40,672 bases of DNA, taken from assembly GCA_022447545.1 (NCBI GenBank), contig JAKVBI010000034.1, forward strand, positions 1 to 40,672. Direction: 5' to 3'. This document shows, piece by piece, positions 8,026-16,966 of this stretch (position 1 is the stretch's first letter; each line of letters starts with the position of its first letter). The notes under the pieces were generated by a model, which saw nothing but the letters and a program-made list of their open reading frames with translations, made no database searches and had not been told where the DNA came from. This DNA comes from Myxococcota bacterium. Lineage in GTDB: Bacteria; Myxococcota_A; UBA9160; SMWR01. A program made the translations under genes and the position numbers.

Positions 8026-9261
8026 ATGGCACAGGGATCTGAGGTCTACATCCTTGGTGGGTTCCAAACAGACTTTGGGCGCAACTGGACCAAAGAGAAC
8101 AAACACTTCTCCGCACTCATGCGTGAAAGCGTGCTGGGCGCCCTCGAGCGCTGCGAGATCGCTCCTGAAGAGATCGAAAGCGCCCACGTGGGTAATTTCG
8201 CTGCCGAACTCTACTGCATGCAGGGTCACCTCGGCGCGTTCTTCACCGAGGTCGACCCTGCTTTCAGCGGGCTCCCCACCAGCCGACACGAAGCAGCGTG
8301 CGCCTCGGGCAGCATCGCCCTACTCGCCGCGTCCGCGGAAATCGAGGCAGGCCGCTACGACCTCCAAGCGGTTGTGGGCATCGAGCAGATGAAAACCGTC
8401 TCCGCGGGTGAAGGCGGCGCTTTCCTCGGCACCGCCGCGTGGTACGACGAAGAGGCGAAGGACATCGACTTCCCCTTCCCCAAACTTTTCGGAAAACTCG
8501 GCGACGAGTACGACAAACGCTATGGGCTTCGCGACGAGCACCTTGCCGAGATCAGCAAGATCAACTACGCGAACGCCAAACTCAACCCCAACGCTCAAAC
8601 ACGCACGTGGTACATGAACAAAGAGCACGCCCTGTGTCGGACTGACGACAACCCGGCGGTGGGGGGCCGCATCCGCATCGCCGATTGTTCCCAGGTAACG
8701 GACGGCTCCGTGTGCGTCTTTCTGGCTTCCCGCGACTACGCGGAGCGCTACGCGCGTGGCATGGGGAAGAAACTGGAGGACATCCCCCGCATCAAAGGCT
8801 GGGGGCACAACACTGCCAGACTCCGTTTCGCCGACAAGGTGGCCGAGAGCGAGGGGGCCGAATACGTACTCCCCCACGTGCGCAGCACCATCGCCTCGGC
8901 CATGCAGCGTGCAGGAATCGCCGATGTGAATGGAATTGACGGCATCGAAACCCATGACTGCTTCACCACCTCGGAGTACATGGCCGTGGACCACTTCGGG
9001 ATCACCGCTCCTGGAGAAAGCTGGAAGGCCGTCGAAGAGGGCTGGCTCGAGATCGATGGCAAGCACCCCATCAACCCGAGCGGTGGACTGATCGGCGCAG
9101 GTCATCCCGTTGGAGCCACCGGCGTGCGCCAACTCTTGGACGCCTACCTGCAGGTAGCTGGGGAAGCCGGCGACTATCAGGTCGAGGAAGCGAAGAACTT
9201 CCAGACCCTGAATATCGGCGGAAGCGGCACTACGAGCGTCAGCTTCGTCGTCGGCACCTGA
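8026..9261 (+). CDS. Thiolase (acetyl-CoA acyltransferase, SCP2-type)
   Basis: This 411-residue thiolase should cleave 3-ketoacyl-CoA with CoA to give acetyl- or propionyl-CoA. The nucleophilic Cys92 is present in HEAACASGS, and the catalytic His360 is in [14 protein letters not shown]. The last motif reads NIGGSGTTS rather than the C-x-G of classical FadA, as expected in SCP2-type thiolases. This contrasts with the Ltp2-like protein at 1556-2713, which has lost the nucleophile. AAGGA lies upstream of the ATG. The gene follows the 3-hydroxyacyl-CoA dehydrogenase with a 34-nt gap and ends 30 bases before the convergent aldo/keto reductase. Confidence 0.9.
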   Translation: MAQGSEVYILGGFQTDFGRNWTKENKHFSALMRESVLGALERCEIAPEEIESAHVGNFAAELYCMQGHLGAFFTEVDPAFSGLPTSRHEAACASGSIALLAASAEIEAGRYDLQAVVGIEQMKTVSAGEGGAFLGTAAWYDEEAKDIDFPFPKLFGKLGDEYDKRYGLRDEHLAEISKINYANAKLNPNAQTRTWYMNKEHALCRTDDNPAVGGRIRIADCSQVTDGSVCVFLASRDYAERYARGMGKKLEDIPRIKGWGHNTARLRFADKVAESEGAEYVLPHVRSTIASAMQRAGIADVNGIDGIETHDCFTTSEYMAVDHFGITAPGESWKAVEEGWLEIDGKHPINPSGGLIGAGHPVGATGVRQLLDAYLQVAGEAGDYQVEEAKNFQTLNIGGSGTTSVSFVVGT

Positions 9262-9291
9262 TCCACGCGGCGCCAGCCCGACTCCTGCTTC

Positions 9292-10395
9292 CTAATCGCT
9301 GGACTCCCAACCCAAACCAAAGGGATCGTCATCGGGAGGCGATGGGTGCGTGTCGCGGAAAGGAACCGCGCGGTGCGTGTCCAGTTGAGAGAGGACCTCG
9401 CCGTAGGTGAATCCCCGCTGCGAGACGCTCCCGAAGAAGTAGTGAGGCCAGCCGACACTCGTACGGCTCGTGCGTTCGAGTTCTTCGAACACGGAGTCGG
9501 GCAGTACAATCTCTGACGCCGCGAGGTTGTCTTCGAGTTGTTCCGGCGTCCGGGCACCCACAACGGGCACCGCTCTCGATGAGCGCTGCAACAGCCAGGC
9601 AAGTGCCACCTGAGCTGAGCTGTGCCCACACGCATCGGCAGCAGCATCTACCGCCGTTGCAACTGCCAGTTGATGATCGTTGAAACGCCGACCGTGCATC
9701 TGCTCGCGCAGCCCAGAGGCCTCTCCTTCACGTGTGTATTTTCCACTGAGCACACCTTGATCCAGGGGGGACCAACAGCACACCGCCAGGTCGAGTTCAT
9801 CGGACAGCGGCAGATACTCCCGTTCAACATCACGTTGAGTCAGGCTGTACAGAACCTGAACACCCACGAAGGGCGACCAACCCCGAAGCTCTGCCAGCAT
9901 CTGACATCGCGACACCACCCAGGCGGGCGCGTTGGAGATTCCCACGTAGAGCACCTTGCCCGACGCCACCAGATCATCGAGGGATCGCATGACCTCTTCG
10001 ACCGGTGTCAAGAAATCCCAGACGTGCAACCAAAGCAGGTCGATGTAATCCGTACCCAGACGATTCAAACTGGCATCCACCGAGTCGCGCAGGTTCTTGC
10101 GGGAGTTCCCCGCAGCATTGGGATTACTTGGATCGGTGCTCGCCGAATATTTGGTGGCCACCACGAACCGGTCTCGCTGACCGCGCACGAACTCTCCCAG
10201 ATACAGCTCGCTTGTACCGTTGGTATAGCTTCCTGCCGTGTCGATGAAATTTCCACCGGCATCCGCAAAACCGTCGAATACGCGCCGACTCTCCGCTTTG
10301 GAAGACCCCCAACCCCACTCCTCTCCGAACGTCATGGCGCCGAGGCACAGGTTGGAGACCTTGAGACCCGACGGGCCGAGCAGGCGATAACGCAT
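9292..10395 (-). CDS. Aldo/keto reductase
   Basis: This 367-residue NADPH-dependent oxidoreductase has the complete AKR tetrad: Asp52 and Tyr57 (NFIDTAGSYTNG), Lys82 (VVATKYS) and His124 (LLWLHVWD). It resembles the YajO-type general aldo/keto reductases, with DLLWLHVWD and a QVLYSLTQRDVE segment before the cofactor-binding C-terminal region. The start is ATG 10395, with GAAGGGGAAG just upstream; the frame stays open for 41 codons further but that part has no family similarity. Its C-terminal 30 residues are proline/aspartate-rich and unusual. It is divergent from the P450 at 10594 and monocistronic. The substrate is unknown; reduction of an aldehyde or ketone made by neighbouring oxygenases is a guess. 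Confidence 0.9.
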   Translation of the reverse strand: MRYRLLGPSGLKVSNLCLGAMTFGEEWGWGSSKAESRRVFDGFADAGGNFIDTAGSYTNGTSELYLGEFVRGQRDRFVVATKYSASTDPSNPNAAGNSRKNLRDSVDASLNRLGTDYIDLLWLHVWDFLTPVEEVMRSLDDLVASGKVLYVGISNAPAWVVSRCQMLAELRGWSPFVGVQVLYSLTQRDVEREYLPLSDELDLAVCCWSPLDQGVLSGKYTREGEASGLREQMHGRRFNDHQLAVATAVDAAADACGHSSAQVALAWLLQRSSRAVPVVGARTPEQLEDNLAASEIVLPDSVFEELERTSRTSVGWPHYFFGSVSQRGFTYGEVLSQLDTHRAVPFRDTHPSPPDDDPFGLGWESSD

Positions 10396-10431
10396 CCAAC
10401 TTCCCCTTCTCTGGTAATAGGCCGGCCTTGG

Positions 10432-10437
10432 ATTATA
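10432..10437 (-). promoter_or_regulatory. Probable -10 element (TATAAT) for the aldo/keto reductase
   Basis: A perfect TATAAT on the minus strand lies 36 bases before the reductase ATG. This would give a leader of about 30 nt that includes the ribosome binding site. No convincing -35 hexamer is seen 16-18 bases further upstream, so promoter strength is uncertain. Confidence 0.45.
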
Positions 10438-10577
10438 CGCGCCGGCAGCCCGGCTGATCCCCAGGGATACGAGCCAGAAGCCAGGGAGCCAGACCCTCCA
10501 AACGTGTCCCAACACCATCCCATTCGCTCAAACCGCATCCGGGTTACGTTTTTTTTCGCTCAGGATGCACAGGGGTC

Positions 10578-10583
10578 CATAAT
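10578..10583 (+). promoter_or_regulatory. Possible -10 element (CATAAT) just upstream of P450 start
   Basis: CATAAT lies ten bases before the GTG chosen for the P450, after a T-rich stretch (about 10548-10560). Transcription would start at or within a few bases of the start codon, giving a leaderless message. That fits the absence of a ribosome binding site there. Confidence 0.3.
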
Positions 10584-10593
10584 TCCTTTTGTC

Positions 10594-11844
10594 GTGCCCG
10601 ATCCCCAAACCACGCTCAACGCCATTCACGAACTCCGTATCGACCCCCTCGACACCAACTTCGCCCGCAATCCCTATCCAGTCTTCCGCGCCCTCCGCGA
10701 GCGCGACCCGGTCCATTGGTGGGAGGACGGGCCCGGCTGGGTGCTCACGCGGTTTACGGATGTGGTGGAAGGTTTCAAGCACCCGGACCTTTCGGGCAAC
10801 ATTCGGCACTGGGAACTCTTCCGGGAGCCCACCCACCCCGACCTCAAACGCCTTCGCCCCTACGACGATGCGCTGCTCACCGCCCTCGAAGACGATCACC
10901 ACAACCGCGTACGGCGACTGGTCGCCAAGGCATTCACTCCGCGATCCGTCGCACGCCTCGAGCCCGTGATGAAGGAGATCCTCGACGATTGCCTCGCCCC
11001 ACATCGGAAGCGTGGAAACCTCGAGCTGATGCAGGACGTCGCACGCTCCTACCCCACCCGCGTCATCAGCCGTATGCTCGGCATTCCGAGCGACACCCAA
11101 CGCGAACAGCGATTCAAGGAACTCTCTGACATCCTGATCTCCTTGACGAGCCCGCTGGTCAGCGAAGAAGAACGCATCGCGGGCGCAGCGGCACGCGAGG
11201 AAATGCTGGCACTGGTGGAAGAGGTGCTGGACGAGCGCCGCCACCAACCCCAGGACGATATTCTATCTGCGCTCCTGGCCGCTGAGGACGACGGTCAGAC
11301 CCTGTCCACGACGGAATTACTTTCCCTGGTCCCTCTGATCATCCTCGCCGGCTCGGAAACCACCGCCAACTCACTGGGCATCGGATTACTCGATCTACTG
11401 CGCCACCCAGATCAGTTCGCTCTATTCCGCGACGAACCCGCCCTGCGCCCGCGGGCCATCGAAGAATTGCTGCGCTTCCAACAACCCGGCTACTTCCTCG
11501 CCCGCTATGCGCTGAGAGACCTCGAGTTCGGAGGACGCAAGATCCGCAAGGGCCAACTCGTGCTGTTGTCGTCGCCTGCTGCCCACCGCGACCCCGAGGC
11601 CTTCCCGGACCCGGACCACCTCGATCTCCGGCGCATGCCGGACCAAACTGCAGTCTTCGGCCACGGGGTGCACTTCTGTCTAGGGGCCCAACTCGCTCGC
11701 CTCGAATTGTCGACGGCTCTCACCAAGTTGGTGGACGAGTTCCCGGGCCTACGCCTCTCGGTACCGGCCGAGGAAGTAGAATTCGAGCCCAACATTCAGA
11801 TTCGCACTCTGGGCGCACTGCCTCTGGCCTTCGACGCCGCCTGA
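10594..11844 (+). CDS. Cytochrome P450 (first of three)
   Basis: This 416-residue soluble bacterial P450 carries the I-helix oxygen-activation motif AGSETT, the K-helix ExxR in EELLRF, and the haem loop FGHGVHFCLGAQLAR with Cys362 as thiolate ligand. The N-terminus begins close to LDTNFARNPYPVF, the usual start of class I bacterial P450s. I chose GTG 10594 for that reason. The frame is open for 324 codons upstream, but that part lies opposite the aldo/keto reductase and has no P450 similarity. No ribosome binding site precedes the GTG, so it may be leaderless. Such enzymes hydroxylate hydrophobic substrates with electrons from a ferredoxin, none of which is encoded here. The gene is monocistronic, ending 14 bases from the convergent NTF2-like gene. 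Confidence 0.9.
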   Translation: MPDPQTTLNAIHELRIDPLDTNFARNPYPVFRALRERDPVHWWEDGPGWVLTRFTDVVEGFKHPDLSGNIRHWELFREPTHPDLKRLRPYDDALLTALEDDHHNRVRRLVAKAFTPRSVARLEPVMKEILDDCLAPHRKRGNLELMQDVARSYPTRVISRMLGIPSDTQREQRFKELSDILISLTSPLVSEEERIAGAAAREEMLALVEEVLDERRHQPQDDILSALLAAEDDGQTLSTTELLSLVPLIILAGSETTANSLGIGLLDLLRHPDQFALFRDEPALRPRAIEELLRFQQPGYFLARYALRDLEFGGRKIRKGQLVLLSSPAAHRDPEAFPDPDHLDLRRMPDQTAVFGHGVHFCLGAQLARLELSTALTKLVDEFPGLRLSVPAEEVEFEPNIQIRTLGALPLAFDAA

Positions 11845-11858
11845 ATGCCCTCCGCACT

Positions 11859-12260
11859 CTAGGAGGCACGGTCCTGAGAGAAGGCCTCCAGCAGTACTGG
11901 ATCGATGTATTCGTCGATCCGGGTCACCCGACCGTCGCTGCATTCGACGATCAGACAGTTGCTGGCTTCGAAGCGCCTGCCCGTTTCCCGGACCCGCCCA
12001 GCCATGACGAACGTCTGCACATAGCCGCTGACCGTGGGAATCAAGCGCTCGATTCGAATCTCGAACTCCTCGATCGCATGCGGGAGTTCTGCGGACTGGC
12101 GAAAGCTCAACGCCGCGTCCATCAATTGATGATCGGTGTTGTGCCAGACCAGGGCTCCGGGTGAGAGCAGCGCCTCGAAGCGCTCGCAGTCGAAGCTCAC
12201 GATGCAGGCGTTGAGTTCCTCGGCGATACGCTGCGCCTCTGCACCGTCCATCGGGACCAT
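11859..12260 (-). CDS. NTF2/SnoaL-like protein
   Basis: This 133-residue protein has the cone-shaped NTF2 pattern: a helical N-terminus (GAEAQRIAEELNACIVSFDCERFEALLSP begins the first two helices), then curved sheet segments including FEIRIERLIP, YVQTFVMAGRV, and a final CSDGRVTRIDEYID. Members include ketosteroid isomerases, limonene epoxide hydrolases and many binding proteins. Asp at the end of the sheet (DEYID) and His residues are present, but I cannot assign a catalytic set. ATG 12260 is favoured by GGAGGT seven bases upstream; an upstream GTG at 12293 would overlap the SDR gene. It follows the SDR by 29 nt and the two are probably co-transcribed. Confidence 0.78.
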   Translation of the reverse strand: MVPMDGAEAQRIAEELNACIVSFDCERFEALLSPGALVWHNTDHQLMDAALSFRQSAELPHAIEEFEIRIERLIPTVSGYVQTFVMAGRVRETGRRFEASNCLIVECSDGRVTRIDEYIDPVLLEAFSQDRAS

Positions 12261-12289
12261 GGGGGACACCTCCGGGGCATGACTCGCCC

Positions 12290-13057
12290 TCACAATCCTC
12301 CGGAAACCTTCAAATCGGTCCCGGTCACGAACGAAGACGCATCGCTAGCCAGATACACCACAGATCCGATGACCTCGTCACAATCCGCCACGCGCTTCAT
12401 CAAGGTGGCAGCTGCCGAGCCCCTCGAGAAATTGGGGTTCACCCGATCCGCGCCCTTCATCATCTCGGACATGAAAGGACCGGGCGCCAACGCATTGACC
12501 CGGACCCCCAGCGAAACCCACTCGGCGGCCATCACGCGGGTCAAATTATTTAGAGCGGCCTTGCAGGAGGTATAGACCCCTACGGAAGGACCACCCATAT
12601 AGGCGCCGAGGGTGGTGACATTGATGATGCTCCCGCCGCCCATCTCGCCCATCCGTGGAGCAACCAGGGCAGCCAAACGCATGGGCCCCTTGAGGTTCAC
12701 GTCGTAGACCTTGTCCCAGTATTCCTGAGTGCAATCGGCCAGCATGACAGGCGCGGGGTTGATGCCCGCATTGTTGACCAAAACATCGACCCGTCCACAC
12801 TCGCCATAGGCCCGCTCCACCAACGATTCGATCTGGGACCAGTCCCCCATGTGACAGGCCATGCCCGTGAACTCGCCTCCCGTTTCATCGGCGAGTTTCC
12901 GGGCCGCGGCATCACAATCCTCCTGCCGGCGACCGTTCACGATGACCTGCGCACCCGCCTGGGCGAGGCCCTTCGCCATGGAGTGCCCCAGGCCCTTGGT
13001 GGAGCCCGTGACCAGCGCCACTTTTCCCGTGAGGTCGAAGATCTCTATTGTCGTCAT
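12290..13057 (-). CDS. Short-chain dehydrogenase/reductase
   Basis: This 255-residue classical SDR has TGSTKGLG (17-24), NNAG (96-99) and Tyr162-x3-Lys166. The catalytic Ser position reads Thr (INVTTLG, about 149). That is a conservative change, but it may lower activity or alter the substrate. The C-terminal VTGTDLKVSGGL is typical of the family. NAD(P)-dependent oxidation or reduction of an alcohol/ketone is expected. The ATG has GGAAAAG upstream. It sits between the PhyH dioxygenase (104 nt upstream) and the NTF2-like gene (29 nt downstream), so it may oxidise the alcohol made by PhyH (inference). Confidence 0.9.
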   Translation of the reverse strand: MTTIEIFDLTGKVALVTGSTKGLGHSMAKGLAQAGAQVIVNGRRQEDCDAAARKLADETGGEFTGMACHMGDWSQIESLVERAYGECGRVDVLVNNAGINPAPVMLADCTQEYWDKVYDVNLKGPMRLAALVAPRMGEMGGGSIINVTTLGAYMGGPSVGVYTSCKAALNNLTRVMAAEWVSLGVRVNALAPGPFMSEMMKGADRVNPNFSRGSAAATLMKRVADCDEVIGSVVYLASDASSFVTGTDLKVSGGL

Positions 13058-13161
13058 CTTTTCCGATGGGTTCTCCGTGGGTTGTGTGTCCCCTGGTGAT
13101 CTTCCCTACGCGAACACGTGAAACGATTCCCCCGGTCCGCCGTCGAGCGCCCGGGCACGCC

Positions 13162-14016
13162 CTAGAGTTCTCCGTCTCGCATCAACTCCACAGGGTCACG
13201 CATGCCGAGCATTCCGAGGTAACCGCCAGCATCCTCGATCGCATCGTGGACCGCATAGCCAATCAGCTCCTGGGAGGCGCGTGGGAGTGTCCGTGCCACT
13301 CCGGGGGGCGTGGCGAGATAATTATTCTCCTCGGTCCGCAACCAACCCACCACGTAGCTTAGATGCAAGCCCCGCCTCCAGACGTCTGGTGTCTCATTCG
13401 CGCCACCCGCGTGAAGGGTCGATCCGAGGTAGATCACCGACGAGCCCGCAGCCATCTCAGCGTCCACGATCTCCGAGTCCTCGGGCGTTCGATCGTATTC
13501 CCAGCGATGGCTGCCGGGAACCAGACGCGTAGCTCCGTTTTGCGACGTGAAATCCACCAATGCGGTCATGGACGCCACTTGGAGTTCCGGGTGGGGCCTG
13601 GGGACATGGACCCAGACCAATTCGTCGCGATGGATCAGTTGCTGTTCGGAGCCCGGGCCGCGGTCGATGATGTGCCCGAGGTTCATCTGATATCGAGCGC
13701 AGGCTGGCAACAACACCCGGTCACAGACCCCGGTCAGGACGGGGTGACATAGCAGGTCCGTGGCGAACGTCCGCGATTTCGATGCAAGGCCGGCCACGTG
13801 ACGAGTCCGCTTGCCAAAGAAGAACCCGACGGCGGGGTTGAGGTGACTCATTCCGGGGTCCGCGTCCGCCAGGGGTGCCTCGACCTCTTCATTCAGTCGC
13901 CTCAGGCTTTCCTCAGAGAGCAATCCCTCGACGATCACCCCTCCGTGTTCGAGCAGAGCCTGGGCAACCTGATCGGGCGCGGCGTCTGCGTTGAACGTTT
14001 CGAGGCCGGCGGCCAT
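13162..14016 (-). CDS. Phytanoyl-CoA dioxygenase (PhyH) family protein
   Basis: This 284-residue Fe(II)/2-oxoglutarate oxygenase has the iron triad His129-x-Asp131 (IHRDE) and His202 (TLHAGGANE), and an Arg near 215 (WRRGLHLSY) placed to bind 2-oxoglutarate. PhyH proteins hydroxylate next to a thioester or on isoprenoid and other secondary-metabolite substrates. The start ATG 14016 is preceded by GGAGGAGGGG; an earlier in-frame start has no such site. It leads the minus-strand trio PhyH, SDR, NTF2 and is divergent from the 4-TM/symporter pair over 96 bases, so the oxygenase and the transporter may share control. Confidence 0.9.
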   Translation of the reverse strand: MAAGLETFNADAAPDQVAQALLEHGGVIVEGLLSEESLRRLNEEVEAPLADADPGMSHLNPAVGFFFGKRTRHVAGLASKSRTFATDLLCHPVLTGVCDRVLLPACARYQMNLGHIIDRGPGSEQQLIHRDELVWVHVPRPHPELQVASMTALVDFTSQNGATRLVPGSHRWEYDRTPEDSEIVDAEMAAGSSVIYLGSTLHAGGANETPDVWRRGLHLSYVVGWLRTEENNYLATPPGVARTLPRASQELIGYAVHDAIEDAGGYLGMLGMRDPVELMRDGEL

Positions 14017-14112
14017 GATGTCCCCTCCTCCGAGCACCCTACCACCCCCCGAGCGGCCAGGGCCACAGTCGGCACCTCTGCGAACCAAGGCCGTGCTAGC
14101 ATCGCACCGGCC

Positions 14113-14700
14113 ATGGCCGTCCCGCGCTCCGCGCAATCTCTCCGAACCGAAAGCCGCGTCCCGGACCTGTTGGCATGGGCGCTGCTGGTGATCGTACTGG
14201 CCACTGGAGCCCTTCTAGCCGTTGCAGCCCTGGCCCCCATCCATCCCGAGGCCACCGGTTCCACCCACCCAACGTATGAAACCATGCTGCGAGGCGGACC
14301 GGGGGCCGAGCGATTCGAAGGCGTAGCCGCCGTGGGTTGGGCGTACGGAGGCCTGACTCTGCTCTTCTTCACCGTATGTTTCGGCCTCGGTCTGCGCCGC
14401 CCCGAAGGGCTGGGCCCGCTGCGAACCCCCTTGATCGTGGGCGCCCTGCTCCACCAACTCGCCTGGGCGCTGCTCGTGTGGGTCTACCTCGGCTACGCAG
14501 ACGATCCAACCCCCCGTGCGACATTCCTCGGCTTTCCCCACCCGACGGCAGTCATGCTCTACGTGATGTGGCCCTTCCCCGCCTACTTCATCGCGCTCTA
14601 CATCCTGTACTTCGACCGCTTCATCTTCACCGAAAGCGACCGACGACATTTCGACGAACTCGTCGCACAGTACCGCGCACCTGAGCCCCCCCCGTCCTGA
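14113..14700 (+). CDS. Small four-helix membrane protein coupled to sodium:solute symporter
   Basis: I recognise no family for this 195-residue membrane protein. Four hydrophobic segments are seen at about residues 17-40, 73-97, 110-132 and 145-166. They are separated by a periplasmic-type loop (ATGSTHPTYETMLRGG) and end in a charged, helical cytosolic tail (FTESDRRHFDELVAQYRA). Its stop overlaps the symporter start as TGATG, so translation is coupled. Some SSS transporters have a small membrane partner, such as the DUF485 or DUF4212 subunits, but this protein is about twice that size and has more helices. A subunit or sensor of the symporter is the natural inference. The ATG at 14113 has no strong ribosome binding site. 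Confidence 0.7.
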   Translation: MAVPRSAQSLRTESRVPDLLAWALLVIVLATGALLAVAALAPIHPEATGSTHPTYETMLRGGPGAERFEGVAAVGWAYGGLTLLFFTVCFGLGLRRPEGLGPLRTPLIVGALLHQLAWALLVWVYLGYADDPTPRATFLGFPHPTAVMLYVMWPFPAYFIALYILYFDRFIFTESDRRHFDELVAQYRAPEPPPS

Positions 14701-16196
14701 TGGAAGAGCACCGATCACTGATCACTCTCTCCTGCGTCGTGGGCTATCTCGCCGTCTGTATCGGAGTGGGCCTGTGGGCCATGCGGCGCACGCAATCGAG
14801 CCGAGACTTCTTCGTGGCGGGCCGCAGCCTCGGAGTCTGGGTGACGTCCATCGCAATCTTCTCGAGCACCCTCTCGGGCTTCGCCTTCGTGGGCGGCCCC
14901 GGCCTCACCTACCGACAGGGCATGACGTCGGTGTGGATGATCCTGACCGCTGCCTGCGGCTACGCGGCCGCATTTGCTCTGCTCGCCAAGCCCCTGCGAC
15001 TGATCGCCGAACTACGCGATACCCTCTCTCTGCCCGATGCCGTAGGAGCGCGCTATCGCAGCCCGAGCGCACAGCTCCTGATGGGCCTGGCCATCCTTCT
15101 CGGAGTCATGGGCTACCTCGGCACCCAGATCCTTGCCATGGCCACGGTCATGCAAGGAATCCTCGGAGATGTCGCCTGGATCGGAGAACTCGACCTCGTG
15201 ACGTGTGTCGTAATCTCCTGCGCGATCCTGATCTTCTACTGCGTGACAGGCGGGATCATCGCCTCCGTCTACACCGACGTCCTACAGGGGGCCATGATGG
15301 TGGGGGCGGCTTTCCTCATCGTACTGGCTGCACGCAGCGCCGTGGATGGCGGCTTCACCGGGATGTCCCTCACCCTCATGCAGGACGACCCCGAGGTGAT
15401 CGGCCCCTGGGGAAGCCTCGGCATCCTCGCCAGCTTGTCGTTCTTCTTCATCTTCGCCGTGGGCACGGCCGGGCAACCCCAGGTGATCACCAAGCTCATG
15501 ATGTTTCGCCGGGTCTCCGACGCCAAGCTGATCCTGCCCATCACCACGCTGGGTTATACCGCTGCAGCCCTGCTGTGGCTGGTAGTCGGCCTGGCCATGC
15601 GAGCGCTGGTGCTCCAGGGCACCCACCCGGAGTTGCCCTCGGCTGATGCGGCCTCCCCCCTGTTCCTACAGACCTTCGCACACCCCCTCCTGGCCGGTGT
15701 TGTCTTCGCCGGGCTGCTGGCCGCCATCATGTCCACTGCCGACGCCTTCCTGAACATCGGCGCGGCCGTCGTCGTGCGCGACGTACCCCGTGCGCTATTC
15801 GGTAGAGCCCTTCGCAACGAACTCAGTGCCGCTCGCTGGGCCACCGTCGGAGTCGGCCTCCTGGCGGCAGGCTTCGCCCTCTACTCCCACTACTACAATG
15901 CGCGACTGATCGCTCTATTGGGAGTCTTCGGAGCCGCCACCTTCGCCGCGGCGATCATTCCGCCGGTACTGATCGGTTTCAATTGGAAACGCGCCACGGC
16001 CCTGGCCGCCAATGTCGCCATGGCGACCAGCATTGGCATCAATCTGGCCGTCGAAATCTTCGACCTGCGTCTCCCCTACGCAATCCACGGGGGAGTTCCG
16101 GCCATGCTGGTCTCCACGGCACTGTTCCTGGCCATCTCGCTGGCCTCGAAACCACCCACCATCGACCCCGACATTGAAGCAGCCATGGATCTTTAG
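14700..16196 (+). CDS. Sodium:solute symporter (SSS family)
   Basis: This 498-residue polytopic transporter with about 13 helices begins with a periplasmic N-terminus. Signature segments are SRDFFVAGRSLG (about 34-45), FSSTLSGFAFVGGPGLTY (sodium-site region of the first core helix), TGGIIASVYTDVLQGAMM and FAGLLAAIMSTADAFLNIGA (second sodium-site region, with the SS/ST-D pattern). The family imports sugars, prolines, short-chain or other organic acids driven by sodium. Its start overlaps the stop of the 4-TM protein. Given the catabolic genes on both sides, an organic acid or steroid-type acid is a reasonable but unproven cargo. It ends 13 bases from a convergent gene. Confidence 0.9.
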   Translation: MEEHRSLITLSCVVGYLAVCIGVGLWAMRRTQSSRDFFVAGRSLGVWVTSIAIFSSTLSGFAFVGGPGLTYRQGMTSVWMILTAACGYAAAFALLAKPLRLIAELRDTLSLPDAVGARYRSPSAQLLMGLAILLGVMGYLGTQILAMATVMQGILGDVAWIGELDLVTCVVISCAILIFYCVTGGIIASVYTDVLQGAMMVGAAFLIVLAARSAVDGGFTGMSLTLMQDDPEVIGPWGSLGILASLSFFFIFAVGTAGQPQVITKLMMFRRVSDAKLILPITTLGYTAAALLWLVVGLAMRALVLQGTHPELPSADAASPLFLQTFAHPLLAGVVFAGLLAAIMSTADAFLNIGAAVVVRDVPRALFGRALRNELSAARWATVGVGLLAAGFALYSHYYNARLIALLGVFGAATFAAAIIPPVLIGFNWKRATALAANVAMATSIGINLAVEIFDLRLPYAIHGGVPAMLVSTALFLAISLASKPPTIDPDIEAAMDL

Positions 16197-16209
16197 CGGT
16201 CGAGATACC

Positions 16210-16929
16210 CTAGGCGTCCGCCTCAGGACAGCAGACCGTTCCCGGACAAGGCACCATCAATTCCTCACGCCACTCGGTGCAGAACTCCCGAGCCCGAGCC
16301 CTCCATTGGAGCACCCGATCATCGGCGTCCACCTCGGCATCCAGACCTCGACAGGCGTCGTAGACACGACCCAGCTTCACGATGGCATCGATATCACCCG
16401 CCCAGACCGTGACCACCTCGGTATCGCTCATGAGCACCTCATACAAGCCCACGGGTTCGAGACCATACTCGCGCGCCACCGGGAGCCACTCCTCCTGCAT
16501 GGCCTGTAGGTAATCCAGGGCCGAACCCGGGCGAACCTGCGAGAGTTCGTGCACGAACATCGTCCCCCTGACACCATCGCGGCCCAGGCTCTCCATGGTG
16601 GGGCAGCCAGGGATCCCTGCGAGTTGCCGATCAAAGCCCCCGGTTCTGTACTTGTGGGCCTCGTTCCACCAACCCGTCAGTTCCTTATTTGCCTGTCGTT
16701 TGAGCCCGAGTCGATCAATGGTGTCTCGCCAACCCACCCAGCCTCCGGGAAGCTCCCAGATATTGACCACCTGCGACCAGCGCCCTGTGCAACCAACGGT
16801 GTACCAGGTGCCGAGCAATTCGAGGCCGTTGGCTTCTTCACCCTGACAAGCCACGGTGTGCTCCATGTAAGGCCAGGCACCAAGGCCCACGATGTCGATG
16901 AATTCGTGCAGAAACAAGGCGCGTGACAT
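16210..16929 (-). CDS. NIPSNAP-like protein with two dimeric alpha/beta-barrel domains
   Basis: The 239 residues look like a tandem duplication. The first half starts ALFLHEFIDI and ends with SQVVNIWELPGG; the second starts TMFVHELSQVRPGSA and ends TEVVTVWAGDID. Each half has the beta-alpha-beta-beta pattern of NIPSNAP-type ferredoxin-like domains. NIPSNAP proteins are poorly understood; related barrels include monooxygenases and small ligand-binding proteins. The C-terminus carries a Cys cluster, CPGTVCC, which could bind metal. The ATG at 16929 has GGAG upstream; the frame extends 39 codons further into the P450 gene. It follows that P450 by 37 nt and is likely co-transcribed. A role as partner or substrate-handling protein is inference. 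Confidence 0.6.
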   Translation of the reverse strand: MSRALFLHEFIDIVGLGAWPYMEHTVACQGEEANGLELLGTWYTVGCTGRWSQVVNIWELPGGWVGWRDTIDRLGLKRQANKELTGWWNEAHKYRTGGFDRQLAGIPGCPTMESLGRDGVRGTMFVHELSQVRPGSALDYLQAMQEEWLPVAREYGLEPVGLYEVLMSDTEVVTVWAGDIDAIVKLGRVYDACRGLDAEVDADDRVLQWRARAREFCTEWREELMVPCPGTVCCPEADA

Positions 16930-16966
16930 TCGATCTCCGTGTTGAAAGTGGATTTGACTTGCGGCT

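Noticed and set aside
9622-10593. Upstream extension of the first P450 as a fusion protein
   Set aside because: The extension is antisense to the well-supported aldo/keto reductase and shows no domain; P450 similarity begins right after GTG 10594.
11849-11866. CCTCC/GGAGG inverted repeat between the P450 and NTF2-like genes
   Set aside because: The 5-bp stem extends into the coding region and has no T-run; chance occurrence is likely at this GC.
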